DNA of 64,000 nucleotides from Brachypodius melanocephalos. Its lineage: Eukaryota > Chordata > Aves > Passeriformes > Pycnonotidae. Below the pieces are notes generated by a model. The model made no database searches, was not told the DNA's origin, and saw only the letters and a list, made by a program, of their open reading frames with translations. The stretch lies in the NCBI GenBank assembly GCA_013398615.1, contig VZSR01003798.1, positions 8,028,258-8,092,257 on the forward strand. The letters are read 5' to 3'. This document shows, piece by piece, positions 1 through 19,500 of the stretch. The number at the start of each line of letters is the position of its first letter. The stretch's first letter is position 1. The translations under genes and the position numbers were made by a program.

Positions 1-7181
<7,181 letters not shown>

Positions 7182-7761
7182 CGCTGGCTAATTCTGCGAA
7201 CGGAGCAAAGCGTTTTACTGAAGAGCCAACTTGAGAAAAGCCTTTGCTTTTTAATGACGCAAACTGCGATGAGAGCCACCCACAGGGGAAACCTCCCGCG
7301 ACACGTGGAGCGCGTCACGAACCCTCCGCCACCGCGGGGACACCTGAAACCACGGGCCCGTCTGCACTTCGAACACGCCTCAGGAGCCGGGCTGGGCAGC
7401 GAACCCCGAGCCGCCCGGCCCCGGTTCGCCTTCCCCTCCCGCCGCTCCGAGCGGGCACGGCCGCGGTGCCCCGTTTGTGCCGCGGCCGCCCCAAGAGGGG
7501 CAGAGCGCTGCCCCCTCGGTCCCCCGCGGGGTTCGGGCCGCGCCGGGTCCGGCCCCGCTGCCCAGGCCCTCCCGGCTCGGGGCACACGCACCTGCGCCCG
7601 CTCCGCCGCCGCTCCCGGAAAGCCGCGCCCGCCGCGCTCGGCCGCTGCCGATCCCGCCCCGTGACGCCCGACGGAAGCCGGGCCGGGGCGGGCCGGGCGC
7701 CGCTGGTGCCGCGCGTGGCAGCGTCCCTGGTTACCGGCCGGGGCGGCCGAGCGGGCCGGGC
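7182..7761. promoter_or_regulatory. Shared CpG-island promoter of EFL1 and SAXO2
   Basis: From about 7260 the sequence changes abruptly from AT-rich to very GC- and CpG-rich and stays so up to the assembly gap at 7846. The two start codons, EFL1 ATG at 7181 on the minus strand and SAXO2 ATG at 7762 on the plus strand, lie 580 bp apart and face away from each other. There is no TATA box. GC boxes (GGGCGG and its complement) occur near 7680-7745, and there is an ETS-like CCGGAA near 7615. This layout fits a bidirectional CpG-island promoter and agrees with the known mammalian EFL1/SAXO2 arrangement. The transcription start sites cannot be read from sequence. Confidence 0.8.
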
Positions 7762-7802
7762 ATGGGGCCGCCGCGCTGCATCTGCGAGATCTGCTCCTGC
7801 GG
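7762..7802 (+). CDS. SAXO2: SAXO2 coding exon 1 (cysteine-rich start)
   Basis: Encodes [13 protein letters not shown] plus GG. The donor is GG|GTGAGT. The start is in the context GGCATGG and is the only in-frame ATG ahead of the family's conserved CICEICSCG. Confidence 0.92.
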
Positions 7803-10800
7803 GTGAGTGAGGAGGCACCGAGCGAGCCAGCGCCACCCTCCCTCGNNNNNNNNNNNNNNNNNNNNNNNNNNNNNNNNNNNNNNNNNNNNNNNNNNNNNNN
7901 NNNNNNNNNNNNNNNNNNNNNNNNNNNNNNNNNNNNNNNNNNNNNTCTGCAGAGGGACCTGGACAGGCTGGATCCATGGAATGATGCGAGTGGTATAAGG
8001 TTCAACAAGGCCAAGGGCCGGGTGCTGCCCTTGGGTCACAACAACCCCACACAGCATTACAGGCTGGGGCAGAGGGGCTGGAAGGTGCCCGTGGGGAAAG
8101 GACCCGGGATGCTGGTCAGCAGCAGCTGGACATGAGCCAGCTGTGCCAGGAATGCCAATGGCACCGGGGCTGTGTCAGGAACAGCAGGGCCAGGGCAGGG
8201 ACTGTCCCCTGTGCGGGGCACTGGTGAGGCCACACCTCGAGTGCTGTGTCCAGTTTGGGCCCCTCATGACCAGAAGGACATTGAGGTGCTGGAGTGTGTC
8301 CAGAGAAAGGCAATGGAGCTGGGGAAGGGTCTGGAGCACAGGTGTTACACGTGCCAGCTGAGGGAGCTGGGGATGTTCAGCCTGAAGAAAAGGAGGCTGG
8401 AGGTGACCTTTCCACTCTGCAGGAGATCATAGCCAGGTGGAGCTCAGCCTCTTCTCCCAGACAGCCAGAGACAGGATGAGAGGACACAGCCTCAAGCTGC
8501 ACTAGAAGAGCATTAGGTTGGACATTAGGAAGAATATCTTCACAGAAGGGGTCATTGGGCATTGGAATGGGCTGCCCAGGGAGGTGGTGCAGTCACTGTC
8601 CCTTGGGGTGTTTGAGACTGGATGAGGCACTCAGTGCCATGGTCTGGTTGTCACAGTGGCATTTAGTCACAGGTTGGATTTGATAATCTCAGAAGACTTT
8701 TCCAACCTCATTGATAACATAAGCAGCACCTTGGGCCACTGGGGAGTAGGACCCAAGTATGAGAACATTCTCAGTAAATGTGTAGTGTATTTACATTTAA
8801 ATCAGGTAAGGGTAAAAGAAGGTCTTAAACGGGCCAAAATAGAACAGAATGGAGACAATCTTTAAAAGGTACCCAGACTAAATCAGAATCAGACTTTTCC
8901 ATGTTCCAGAAACCAGAGCCAGCTCTCATTGAAGGAATGCATCAAAGGAACATTCAGAAGAGTTCTGGCAACCTTGTCAGAAACCCGTGCAAGCACTGCA
9001 GCCTTTAAAAGAGATTTAATATATCTGCCCTTTTGCCATACATCCAGTAGCACTCACCACTTTGCTTTATGTTCCATGAAGCCATAGAGAGACAAACAGC
9101 TCATCTTTGTCCTACAGCCTCTCTGACCCAGGGAGGCTGGCACAAGACGGTACAGTAGGCAATTTTAAATGGAAAATTACTATTACAGGTCTATAAGCAA
9201 TATTATCAATGCCATAAGTGGGGAAAAAGTGCACAAATCAAGTGTCCCAAAATAATAAGGGACCTCTCAAAGTTCAGGTATATATTTACAGGTTGGAGTC
9301 ACAACTGTTAATATTTTCAATTTCTTTTCTGTCTAAAAAAAAATCTAGCAACTACATACAAAAATGGTCATTATGAGATCACAGAGGTGTGCACAAGGTT
9401 TTTCGGAAGAATAGAGCAAACCCTATGGTCGCAAAGTGCACCATGACCCACAAGTTTTATATCAAGGTCTGCAGAGCAGGCACCCTCTATGTGTTTCTGT
9501 GTGGGAAGTCTGTCTGTCTGTTCATCAGCCACTTGTTTTTTCTTCTGTAGACAGAGGTGTGAGGCAGGCACTGAATAAAGCTCCTCATGTTCTTTTTGGC
9601 CAAGCCTGTGGTGAATTTTGCCTCATAAATTTGTTTCTTAAGTCCTGGATTAATGAAGAGTTGGAACACATTGTTTTCATGATGAGATAACAAAGCTGGC
9701 TAGGGCTCAAGTAGAAAGATGGTGAGATAACACAATGAGACAGCACAAAACTCAACCAAAAATTCTGAATCCAAAACCTGAGTTCAATAATATGAATAAT
9801 TGAATTAAATATGCATAAATCTTGTGGTTTAAAACAAACTTCACTGAAGTTTTTACAGTCAATAAAATCTCAAGCCATTATTGGTTTAGGCAGCACATTG
9901 TGTTTGCTTCAGTGGACAGTGTTTCTGTTTTTAGGGGAAGGCTGCTTGGTCACTTGGCAGTGTTACCTGGACATTGGAATGTATACACAGCTTAGCAGAG
10001 ACTTCAAGGCAGCTATAAATACCTAATGTTTTGTAGGCATTATCATGTAGCTATTTGCAGGAAATTTTATGGAGTTATAATTACTGCTTAATTCTAAAAA
10101 AAAAAAAAAGAAAATAAAAGAGAAGGAAACAATCTCCCCTATCAACAGAACTTAAAAAAAATAATAATTAAAAAAAATAAAATAAAAAAAAAGCCTGAAA
10201 AACTTACAGAGGAGCAAAGCCAGTAAGAGAGAACTTCATTCTGCTTTCTCAAGCACAGGATGTTAAATCTGGCTTTCAAAGAAGAGTAAAGCCTGTGTGG
10301 TAGATGAACTTTCTGCACTCAAGAATACTATTTGTCTGCTATAAGAGATAATCACAGCCTTTAAAGGCATAAAAGTTGTTTTGAGATACAAAAATAAACT
10401 GCTTATCTCCTTCTCAGTCTGTCAGGCTTCCTCCTTTTCTTGCCCTTCATTATCATAAAAATCTATATTCCTGAATAAATGTAAGTTAAAAGGAAAGAAG
10501 ATTTCTCTGAAATATGGGTTACTTAAGCCCTCATACTGACCACATATAAATACAAACCCAGTAAAAACTACCACATCTCCTATCAAGAACAGGAAAGTAG
10601 ATGACTCTCACAGTATCTATCCATCGTTTCTGTCTTCCAGACCATAGTGTGTGCATTGGCAAAAAATAAAAAGAAATTAGAAGTAAAGGCTTTGAGCTGT
10701 GTTTGTAGAGGGGTAGTAAGTTTTCAATTATGACAAATATTAAGCTTTTATCATTATTAGTTTGGTTCTCTGGGAGGAAAATGCTTTGTGGTAGAATTTC

Positions 10801-13800
10801 AAGGGTCTTGCTAGCATTTTATAAAAAAAAAAAAAAAGTATGTATGCCAGGCCTTAAATAAGTTAAAATCACCAGCCTTGTACTAAAATAACCAGAACAA
10901 GAACATTTGGCACAAGAGAGCTGAGGTACTGTCACTTTTATTTAGCTGAGATTCTATTCAAACCTTATGCAAGACACAAGATAGTCTCCCACAAAGAAGG
11001 GAAAGAATAATAATCCATCAAAGCAAGTGCCAGTCAGGCATGGGAAAAGGAATATTTTCACCAAATTCATTTGAATTATCAGTAACTGGGGTGGAAATTA
11101 AGATAAATACTAGGAAGAAGTTAAAAATAAACAGTGTCTCAAGGAGTGCAGGCCAAACTCTAAGCAACATATTTCGTTTATCAGAGCTGTAATCTGTCTT
11201 CTCTACTGATTCCTGGCACTGTGATGCCTTATATAATTAGTTTTATAAAATTATTATCTAAATGAAAAATTTTGGTTTAGCTATTGGGCAACATTCTAAA
11301 TTTGACAACATCCTAAAGCAGATATATCGGTCAACTAAAAACCCCCTAATCTCTGCTCCAAGTCAAATTGACAAGGTAATTTTACATTACCTTTCACTGA
11401 AAGCACTTTCACAGCACAGAGTGGGAGGTAGGAACTTCCTCAACAATCTTATCTTACTTATTCCAAGTAATCCCATGCACAGTTAGAATGTGTTCAGAAT
11501 TATTTTATACACAAGAAATGAGTGTTTTGAAGGACATTTTTGGATCAACAATGAATTCTAATAAAATTGCCACCATCTCTTTCTTGAAGAGGTAAGAGTA
11601 GATTGCTTTCATCTCTGTTTTGTATTTACCAAGAACTCAGGCTCACTCTGCAGTAATTATTTTTCTAGCACGTATTTTAGTTTGTAGTATGTCCATTCAG
11701 CAATACATGGGATATAGTCACAACATTGCTTAAAAATATTCAGAATTAAGTCCTTAAAGAATGGTGACTCCAGAACACAGAAGGTGTTTTTTTTTGGTGG
11801 TTGGTCTTCTGGACCAGCTTATGGCAAAGTGAAGCTTTTGCAGATGAATAATTAGATTCCATCTCCTTTGAATTGTATGCCAAAAATATGTGAAGAACAT
11901 TATGATTTGATAACCTGTATTTCAACCAGCTTTCAAGCCATCAGTTCAATGTCTTTTGTTTCTGCTTCACTGTTACTTTTAGATGCTATGTGACACAGGA
12001 TGTGCTGTTTGTACTTGCTGAAAAAAAAAAAAAACATTACTAAGGTGAAAGTGAATTTCATGACAAATGTAACGACAGGCAAACACTGTAGTGAGAAATG
12101 GCACACACTTACCTCCTTGTTTTCCTACCTTTCCTGTTCTTTCCCTCCTCTTCCTTTTTCCTTTCCCTATTATGTTTTGAAAAGGTCTCTCAATTGTTAA
12201 TTTACTTGATTGAAAAGGAGTAAACACCTGAGGCTTTGAAAGGATCTGGATTCTTAGACAGGGCTACTTTATTTCTCATTTTTTGAACTACTGAGCTGGC
12301 AAAATCAGGCAGCACAAACTAATACCAGCTTCAGGATCTCCAGCTTTCAAGAACTTCTTTCAGTGTTTTTTTTCATTTTCCCAGCAGGAGTCCTTCGTGT
12401 CTGTTTCTGTATTCTATTTCACCTTGCTTTAATTTATTATTTTCCTTGAAGTCAGACAGAGATGTGCATTGTGCAAATAAGAATTAATATAACAAGATTT
12501 TCAAGACAATAACAGCATTTAAATTTTCATTTCATGGATCATTAATTGGAAACAACAAGACATAAATAATAAATTGTCGTTATATACCCCCCTTTTTGCA
12601 TAATGGTGTCATTGATAAAGGCATCAATGAGAAGCAGGAGGAATTGAGGTAAAACCTATTAAGAAAAAGAGATGTCATTACTTTCAAATAAACACATGTT
12701 TTGGATAGAGAATTTAGTCAGTCTAAATTGGAGAAAAAAAAAGGGTTGAAAAGTCATAAATGGCCTGCAGAGCACTAGAAGTGCTCATGAGAATTCACAC
12801 CACTAAAATTTTAATCAAAAAGTGTTAATCAATAGTGGTGAAAATAGGTGAGATGTACAGAAATAAAAAGACAAGTGCTGAGGTAATAGCAGTAAAAAAG
12901 AGACGACATGAGACAAGAAATGAAGCATAGTTAGTTACTTTTCCAAATAAAGTGAGTAATACCATTAAACATTACAGACAAGAAGAAAATGCCTCTTGGT
13001 GGTAGCATAATTTAGAGGACTGAGATCAACTCTATCCATCCTTTGTATTCTGCACAAGGACTAACTCCCAGCTGATACTGCTTTTATTACTGTGTTAGTA
13101 TGATGTGCTCTGGGACCTCTGGATCAGCACAATATTTTGTGGTTCTATCACTCAGAAAAGACTTTAAACAAAAACTACTGACATTGTTCAATCTTCCCCA
13201 TTTGTTATTCACTCCCAGTAGACAGAGTATGGGTTTTCTTCTTAAATGAAAATTCAGAATTCTCTCCTCTGATGTGTTTGACCCAGACGCCATCGCTGCT
13301 GCCATAGACCCACAAAGTTTTATGATTATGGAGTGGAGCCGAGCAACAAAACTGAGTATCTGGAGAACTACCCTGGCTATGGCAACGTCTGCCCTCCCGA
13401 GAGCTGTAAGCCAAAACCAGAGTCCCAAGAGGATCGGGGGAAAATGGACGGCACCACAACATTCAAGTAAATGTTTTCAAACAACGTTTTGTAATTAGTC
13501 TGTAAAGTTTTTCATTCTTTGTTTTTTATGCGGGGGTAAAGCATTGTATTGCAGTCTTCTCAAAATGCAGTCATTGCATCCTTTCCACTTTTTGCATATT
13601 TAAAGTATAAATGTTGAGTATAGAAATACAGTTACCACAAAAAGCTCGTAAAAAATAGCAAAGCACACATACAGCAAGATTTGCATTTTTTTATGGCAGC
13701 CTTTAACCTGTGAAGAGAATCAAAAAATTTTGTCTTGTTTTCAGGCTGTTAGGAAATTTAGGTCTTATAGAAAACCTAGTAAGCTGAGGAACTTTCTGTA

Positions 13801-16357
13801 ATATGTATGTAAAATCCAAGATAGTAGGAAAATGAAATCTTAGGAAAAAAGAACTGGGATTCTCTTATTTTTTAAATTCAGATTATTACTTTCAAGAAAA
13901 TTATTAGTTTTAAGAAAGCAAATTGTAAATGGGTTCAGTACATCTGTCCTGTCTATGCACAGACTCTGATTTTAAGCTTGCAAAATTAAAGAATGTCTTT
14001 CAAAAATTTTTAAAAAACCATCCCTTCATTGTTAGTGATGTTACAGTGGCATCAACTTTTACTTTTTCCATTATTGTTGTTTTCTTTTAAGCTATGAGGG
14101 CTTCTGGTGAGATTTCTTTGTTTATCAGAAGAAAGAGAGACATAACTAGACAGTCCAAATGCTTTTCTGCCAGACTGGTCCTGTGCCTTTATGGACTATT
14201 TAAACACCCCCATATGTAATATACATCCTTTTAATGTAATGTGCCCATACAAAAACAGTGAAATGCTGTTTCTGATTATATTCCATTCTCCTCATGCAAT
14301 CAGTAAGTGCTACCACTTGTAGTAATTTGAGCTTTGCTCTGCTTCTGCTTTCTGATAATTTCTTCACAAAATTGTAGCAGCTTTGTAAGTCTCCTTTCAG
14401 ATACTTTAAAAAATACTGTTAAACTGTGAATGGGACGGGGTGTTAAAAAACTCACTTCACCATCTACCTTTGAGTAAAGACTCTATAATGCATCACAGAC
14501 CCCAGATTTATGTACTGTGGTTTTCTCTCCTTTGTGCTATCTCTCCAACATATGGTGTCTGATAGGTTTTTCAGAGTAAACATTTTGTTATTTTTCCAAC
14601 TAATTGGAAAGTGGAAAAATTACGGAAGTGGCTTCAGAAGGAAGTAAAGGTTTTTTGACCAGTGTTTTCTTTTTCCCAATTCAGATCTGATTATTTACCA
14701 TATGAAATTCTTGCGAGACCTTTTCGGCCACAAGCAGAATATAGACCAAAGTCGGGGAAGATTGACCTGGGAACCATATACCAGAGAGATTACAGTCCTC
14801 ATAAAGTAGGACCAGTGACATTAGCAAGGCCTCGAGAGAGGAAACACACTTCAGAAGCAAAAGTGGACACCATCCCAACCTATCGAGGTAATAATATGTG
14901 CCCCCCTACAGTGTATTTTCCAGGTAGTTTTAGTTCATGTGACTTATTTTTCCACAAAGTAGGTCAAAAGTGGAGTTTAGGCTTCTGCTTGTGGATGGTG
15001 TAGCTTATATATACATCATCCTAGTAATGATCTGTCTTGACACAAATTATTCTATTACAGTGGTCAGCACACAGATGCTATATCTTTTAAGTAAAATGGA
15101 AGATACTGTATTTAGCATGTGTATAAGGCTATTTTCTGTATAATTTCTGTTGAGCAAATAGTCAAAACAGGACATCAGGTACAATTTTGGGGGTGTGCTT
15201 CTATCATGCGCTATAATAGAAGACATTTTCATTAGATCACAAACATGCAGATAAAATTCATTTTCACTTACATCCATTTTCTTTGTTTTGCAAGATTTAA
15301 TACCAGCAGACTTTGTCTTCATTTTAAAGGAATGATCTTAAGTGATAACATCCGTAAGGTGGAATTTTGGTTTTGCCTTACAGATGACTATAGGTTACGG
15401 AAAGGTGAAAGAACGGAATCCTGTAAGGTGGAGCGTGCATACGAGCCACCTTCGGAAAGGTTTGGAAATCCTTCTACGTTTCAAGATGACTACTTCCCTA
15501 GGCAACCCAATCCCCCCCAAAGCTGTAAACCTTGTGACACCAAGCTGGCAGAAGGACCTTTTGATGCCAACACCATCCATCGCACCGCGTACGTTCTCCA
15601 TGAGATGGGGCCCATGTTCGTAAGGCCAAGAGAAGAGTACAAGCCAAGCGACCAACCCTTTGAAGATCTCACAACCCACCAGAGAGATTTTAAAGGGATG
15701 CCTGGGGAACAAGCAAAAAGCTGCAAGCCTGAAAGTAGAAAACATGGATCTGATGATCCTTTTAAAGGAACCACTGAATTCCAGGATCGTTATCAGCCTT
15801 ATTTGGTCACCGCACCCGAGCTCCACAAACCAAGAGAGTATGTTCCACCCACAGACAAGATGGACCTCAAATCCTCAAACCGTCTTGATTACATTTCTCA
15901 CAAGGTTGCTCCTAGAGCTCCCATAAAACCAGCTCCTGGAAGAAAAAGCAGTGCCCCTTTTCTAGGGAAGACTACTACAAAAGAACACTATCAACCCTGG
16001 AGGGTCTGCCGGCAAGGGCCTATTAAGAAAGAAGAGGAAATTCAAAAACCCACAGGAAAATTTTCTAGTTTAACTACATTCAGGTCCCATTACGTACCCC
16101 ATCAGCCCAATCCACCTCAAAGTTTCAAACCTGTAGAGGCTGTTGCTACTGGAGTTCCTTTTAAAGGTGACACTTTGTATCGCACTGAATATACTCCAAA
16201 GAAGCCAGAGGTGTGCCCAGGATTTAATCCAGATGCTATGGGTTATGTCTATGTGAACACAGATCCTCAGGGTCACAAATTCTACCGACAGGTGTCTCCA
16301 GAACGTTCCGAGTCAAGCTGCAATCCTATTTCAGAGGAAGTACCTGCTGTGTCATAA
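7762..16357 (+). CDS. SAXO2: SAXO2 (FAM154B), stabiliser of axonemal microtubules 2, complete
   Basis: Four coding exons, 7762-7802, 13287-13466, 14685-14887 and 15384-16357, join in phase (2, 2, 1) to a 465-residue protein ending in TAA at 16355-16357. The SAXO/FAM154 family binds and stabilises microtubules of cilia, flagella and centrioles through repeated Mn modules (family knowledge). The N-terminus is the typical cysteine-rich segment: [11 protein letters not shown], then [11 protein letters not shown]. The rest is a run of degenerate repeats of roughly 30-35 residues with the signature TTxxxDYxPH...P...KP..Y, for example [46 protein letters not shown] and [20 protein letters not shown]. 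There is no signal peptide or membrane segment. SAXO1 was considered, but position beside EFL1 identifies SAXO2. A 100-N gap and a CR1 element lie in intron 1 and do not touch the CDS. Confidence 0.95.
7846..7945. other. Assembly gap (100 N)
   Basis: Exactly 100 undetermined bases just after the SAXO2 exon 1 donor, between CpG-island sequence and CR1 sequence. The round number suggests a placeholder of unknown true length. Confidence 0.98.
7946..8715 (+). mobile_element. CR1 LINE, 3' part, decayed
   Basis: The plus strand reads as the C-terminal part of CR1 reverse-transcriptase ORF2. [12 protein letters not shown] and [12 protein letters not shown] occur in one frame, [12 protein letters not shown] and [14 protein letters not shown] in others, so the ORF is broken by frameshifts and stops. 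The element ends with the typical CR1 tail, ending in a segment like CTTTTCCAACCTCATTGAT near 8715. The 5' side runs into the assembly gap. It is a non-LTR retrotransposon relic, not active. Confidence 0.88.
8716..13286. other. SAXO2 intron 1 (remainder)
   Basis: AT-rich intron with A-rich low-complexity runs near 10095-10190 and 10825-10840. Small ORFs (for example 9436-9690, 9811-10026 and 11262-11486) have no recognisable homology. No further gene or RNA was seen. Confidence 0.75.
13287..13466 (+). CDS. SAXO2: SAXO2 coding exon 2
   Basis: This 180-bp exon encodes [18 protein letters not shown], then [19 protein letters not shown] and KMDGTTTF. The acceptor is GACCCAG and the donor is AA|GTAAAT. 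It is too short and too disrupted upstream to appear as a simple ATG-initiated ORF. Confidence 0.94.
13467..14684. other. SAXO2 intron 2
   Basis: A 1.2 kb AT-rich intron in which I see nothing except its splice sites. Confidence 0.75.
14685..14887 (+). CDS. SAXO2: SAXO2 coding exon 3 (Mn repeats)
   Basis: This 203-bp exon encodes [20 protein letters not shown], then [18 protein letters not shown] and VDTIPTYR. The acceptor is AATTCAG and the donor is G|GTAATA. Confidence 0.95.
14888..15383. other. SAXO2 intron 3
   Basis: A 496-bp intron. An open frame runs from 15245 through the acceptor into exon 4, but the upstream part lacks family similarity and is intronic. Confidence 0.8.
15384..16357 (+). 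CDS. SAXO2: SAXO2 coding exon 4 (Mn repeats, stop codon)
   Basis: This 974-bp terminal exon runs from [10 protein letters not shown] to EEVPAVS and TAA. It carries most of the tandem Mn-type repeats. The open frame upstream of 15384 is intronic; the acceptor TTGCCTTACAG at 15373-15383 decides the exon start. Confidence 0.96.
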
Positions 16358-16441
16358 TATTTACATGCAATATTTCAAGCACCTTGGTTAAATAATTGGA
16401 AATCAATTTGTTCATTTTCTCTTTAAATAACACTGAAAGCA

Positions 16442-16520
16442 AATAAAATACTGAAGTTTTTGCTTTTAGAAGTCTGAAGAAAACCAAAGCCAAACCAAAG
16501 TTTATTACAAGAATAATAAA
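16442..16520 (+). terminator. SAXO2: Candidate SAXO2 poly(A) signals
   Basis: Two AATAAA hexamers lie 85 and 158 bp past the stop codon, at 16442-16447 and 16515-16520. Either gives a short 3' UTR. Which one is used cannot be decided from sequence. Confidence 0.5.
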
Positions 16521-19500
16521 GATTTGCCAAATGCTGAAGGAACACTACTCCCTACATGGCATCTGTCCATTCTCTGATTGTGCATTCTAGTTTCCATGAC
16601 TCTCCCAGATTTCACCTCAAGCATATTTATAACATATTTAATTATCTCATATTTTCTGCAATCAAATAATTGTATTTGTGAAATAGCAAGTGCCTTTTGC
16701 TGATAAAATATTTTACGCAATAAGCAAATAATGCTATTTACAATAACCTAAGATATCAGTAATAATCTCAGTACTATGTAAGATTTTTTTTTCTTTCTGT
16801 TTTACTGCCCAGATCACAAGATAGCATGCCATGACACCTAGGCATTTCTAAAACCCTAGTTTTAGCTTTATTCATCACTACTTTAACTTCATTCAAATCT
16901 GAAGTGAGTATAAAGGTCCCACTGTAGTTTCTGGTAGCAATTAACAGGTGGTAACCTCACTCTTTTTGTGAACACATAGTTGAAACCACTCAACCACCAA
17001 AAGCAGATCATTAGATGCTGTTTCTTAATTTCCCTGATCATTCTTTTTCAGCCTTACTTCCAAAGAAAACAAAACTGATGCACCTTGGACACACTGACAC
17101 ACTTAGTGCATGTGTCCTCCCCAGCTGAATCATCTTTAAACCCAGTGTGTAAATATAATCAGATCTCATTATGAGACTGCATAGATTTACAGAAAATAGA
17201 GTAAACTCAGGTAAAAAAAGAAATACCAGCTGATATGCAGAAACCTGTAGGCAGCCTGGCTTCAGTTTGTCTGCTCTTCAAAGAATTGCTTGTTCCAAAT
17301 ACACAGGCACCAATGTTTTTACAGAAATTTTATATGTAATTACCTCTGTATGAAATATTTAGTATTTTCTCTATGTATCTTTAGCTGTTTTTGAAAAATC
17401 CAGATGAATCAATTTTAGGTTTATTACGTTCATGATTTAAGCAAGTCCCAATTAATAGTTCTGTAATTAACTGTATTGTCATGCTCTATCACACTACTCC
17501 AGTATGATTTTTTTTTTCTCAGTATTGCATATCTTGTACCCATTGATGTAGAACAGTATTTGGGTTCTGCAGAATCATGTGGCTGTACTTTATAAACAAA
17601 GTCTCTTATAAAAGGGCTAAGATCAACGATAGGAACATTTTTAAAGCAGGAACGTGGTCATATGAAAGCAAGAAAGCTGAACTGAGCTAATCAGCTGTGC
17701 ACGAAAGCATTGTGTGAGAGGGATCCAGACATTATTAGAGCATCAGTCACCTTTACAGAACTTTTGTCTTTATACTGTTTTTGTAGTATCACTTACTCTG
17801 TTAATGACGTGGCGAATCAGTTTTACTTGTCTGTCAGAAAATTATTCACCTCCCTGAGATTGTGACTGAACAAGGACGAAGTAAATCTGTGAGATCCTAA
17901 AGGCAGGACAGGAAAATGTCCAATTGATTGTCATCTTTCTGTACCACAAAAGAAAAATACACACTCAATGGAGTCATTCTCTGTCATGCCACAACTAAGG
18001 AAACAAGGCCAAAATTTTGTAGTCACACCTGCCCAGGTCCACATGCTGTACACCCTCCTGGTACCTCTGGAGCCGTTTACAGAAGCTCCCAATGCCCTCC
18101 AGCTCTTCTTTCTAGGGAGAGAGAAATGCAGTCTGAATCCATGAAGTTACATGTGCCTGCATGCTCTGCTCAAAATGGCTCTTCTGCTGGGTCTGTGAGG
18201 GAGCCCAGATGCTTTTTTAAATTTTCACAGCTGTTTTTTCAGTTCTGAAGTCACTTCCCTCCCTTAAGTTATGGAAAGTAATTTGCTGCCACCTACCAGC
18301 ACGGTACAAACATTTTGAGAGGAAGGGAAGTGGAGGGCATATTCAGATATATTTAACAGTTCCTCTGCAGATGTGTTTGAAGGCTTTTTTAGGGTGGAGG
18401 GGCATATTCCCTTTCATTTTTTCCTTAATGTTTTTCCCTAAGTTTAACAGTGAAAGAGAGAAGCCTTTATTACTTCACAATTGAAAAAGCCCCAACACAC
18501 TGATTGTGCTTCCAGGAAAAGCATCAAATGATATTATAAACCTTCAGACACTATTCAATACCTGACGTCAACTTTTTCATAAGCAACAAATTACTGAAAT
18601 TCAGACCAAATGAAGAGACGGCTGGAAAACTAATATTTTTTCCAAAATAACAGCTGTTAAAAAAGCATTTTATGATGTCATGCTAAACCAAGATGTAAAA
18701 GCAGGAAAGTTATTCATGGATTCAGTTGCTGTTCTGAGAGTGCTTTCTGTGCACTCTGCTATCCAGCAGCAGGCTCCACAGCACTGCTGTACAGAGCCTT
18801 TGCTTTTCTTAAAGATTGCACAAATGGAATTCAAAAAGTAAATTATGCCTTTGCCAATATTGTTATCTAGGATAACTCCGACCATCACCATTACATTGTC
18901 AGACATCTTCTATTTAATAAAAAAAAAAATTAAGGCTTTTATTGTTTACACTGTTTCTTAGACCATTCACACACTGCGAATATTCTGAAACAATTTCTTT
19001 TCCATTCCCATCACTCACTAAATACAAAACATGGAGCTGTTCTGTTGGATCTAAATGAACTCTGCTTAGTGAAGGCCCAGAAAAGAAATGGAATTTTATT
19101 CCACCTTTTAAAGAATCCTGATTCTAAATTTCAGTGAATCAGAGCTGACATTTGGATTTTGGCAAATTATCTTCCCACTTTTTCAGTCAGGTTACCTCTA
19201 TGTTGTCTCTTTATAGCAGTGCAAAGCAGACTGCAGTGAAGTTGACTATATGTCTGATAGACTGTTAAAAATAAGAACTAATCTGAGGCTTTGAAAAAAT
19301 CCCAGAATTACAGACAAAGTAGGAAAAAATAACAAAGAATGAAATCAGGGTTACCATGCAAATCATGGTAATAAAATACCTCAGGATAATCACAGTGTTG
19401 AATAATCAAATTATACTTTATTTCAGAAATATCAAAACTACATTCAAGAAGCTAAAATCTTCAGTTACTGGAGAAGCAATAAAATAATCTACAAAGGAAT

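Noticed and set aside
8116..8562. ORFs on both strands at 8116-8562
   Set aside because: They are fragments or shadows of the decayed CR1 reverse-transcriptase ORF.
15245..15383. Upstream extension of the SAXO2 last-exon ORF
   Set aside because: A strong acceptor at 15383 and the phase from exon 3 set the exon start. The extension has no SAXO repeat.
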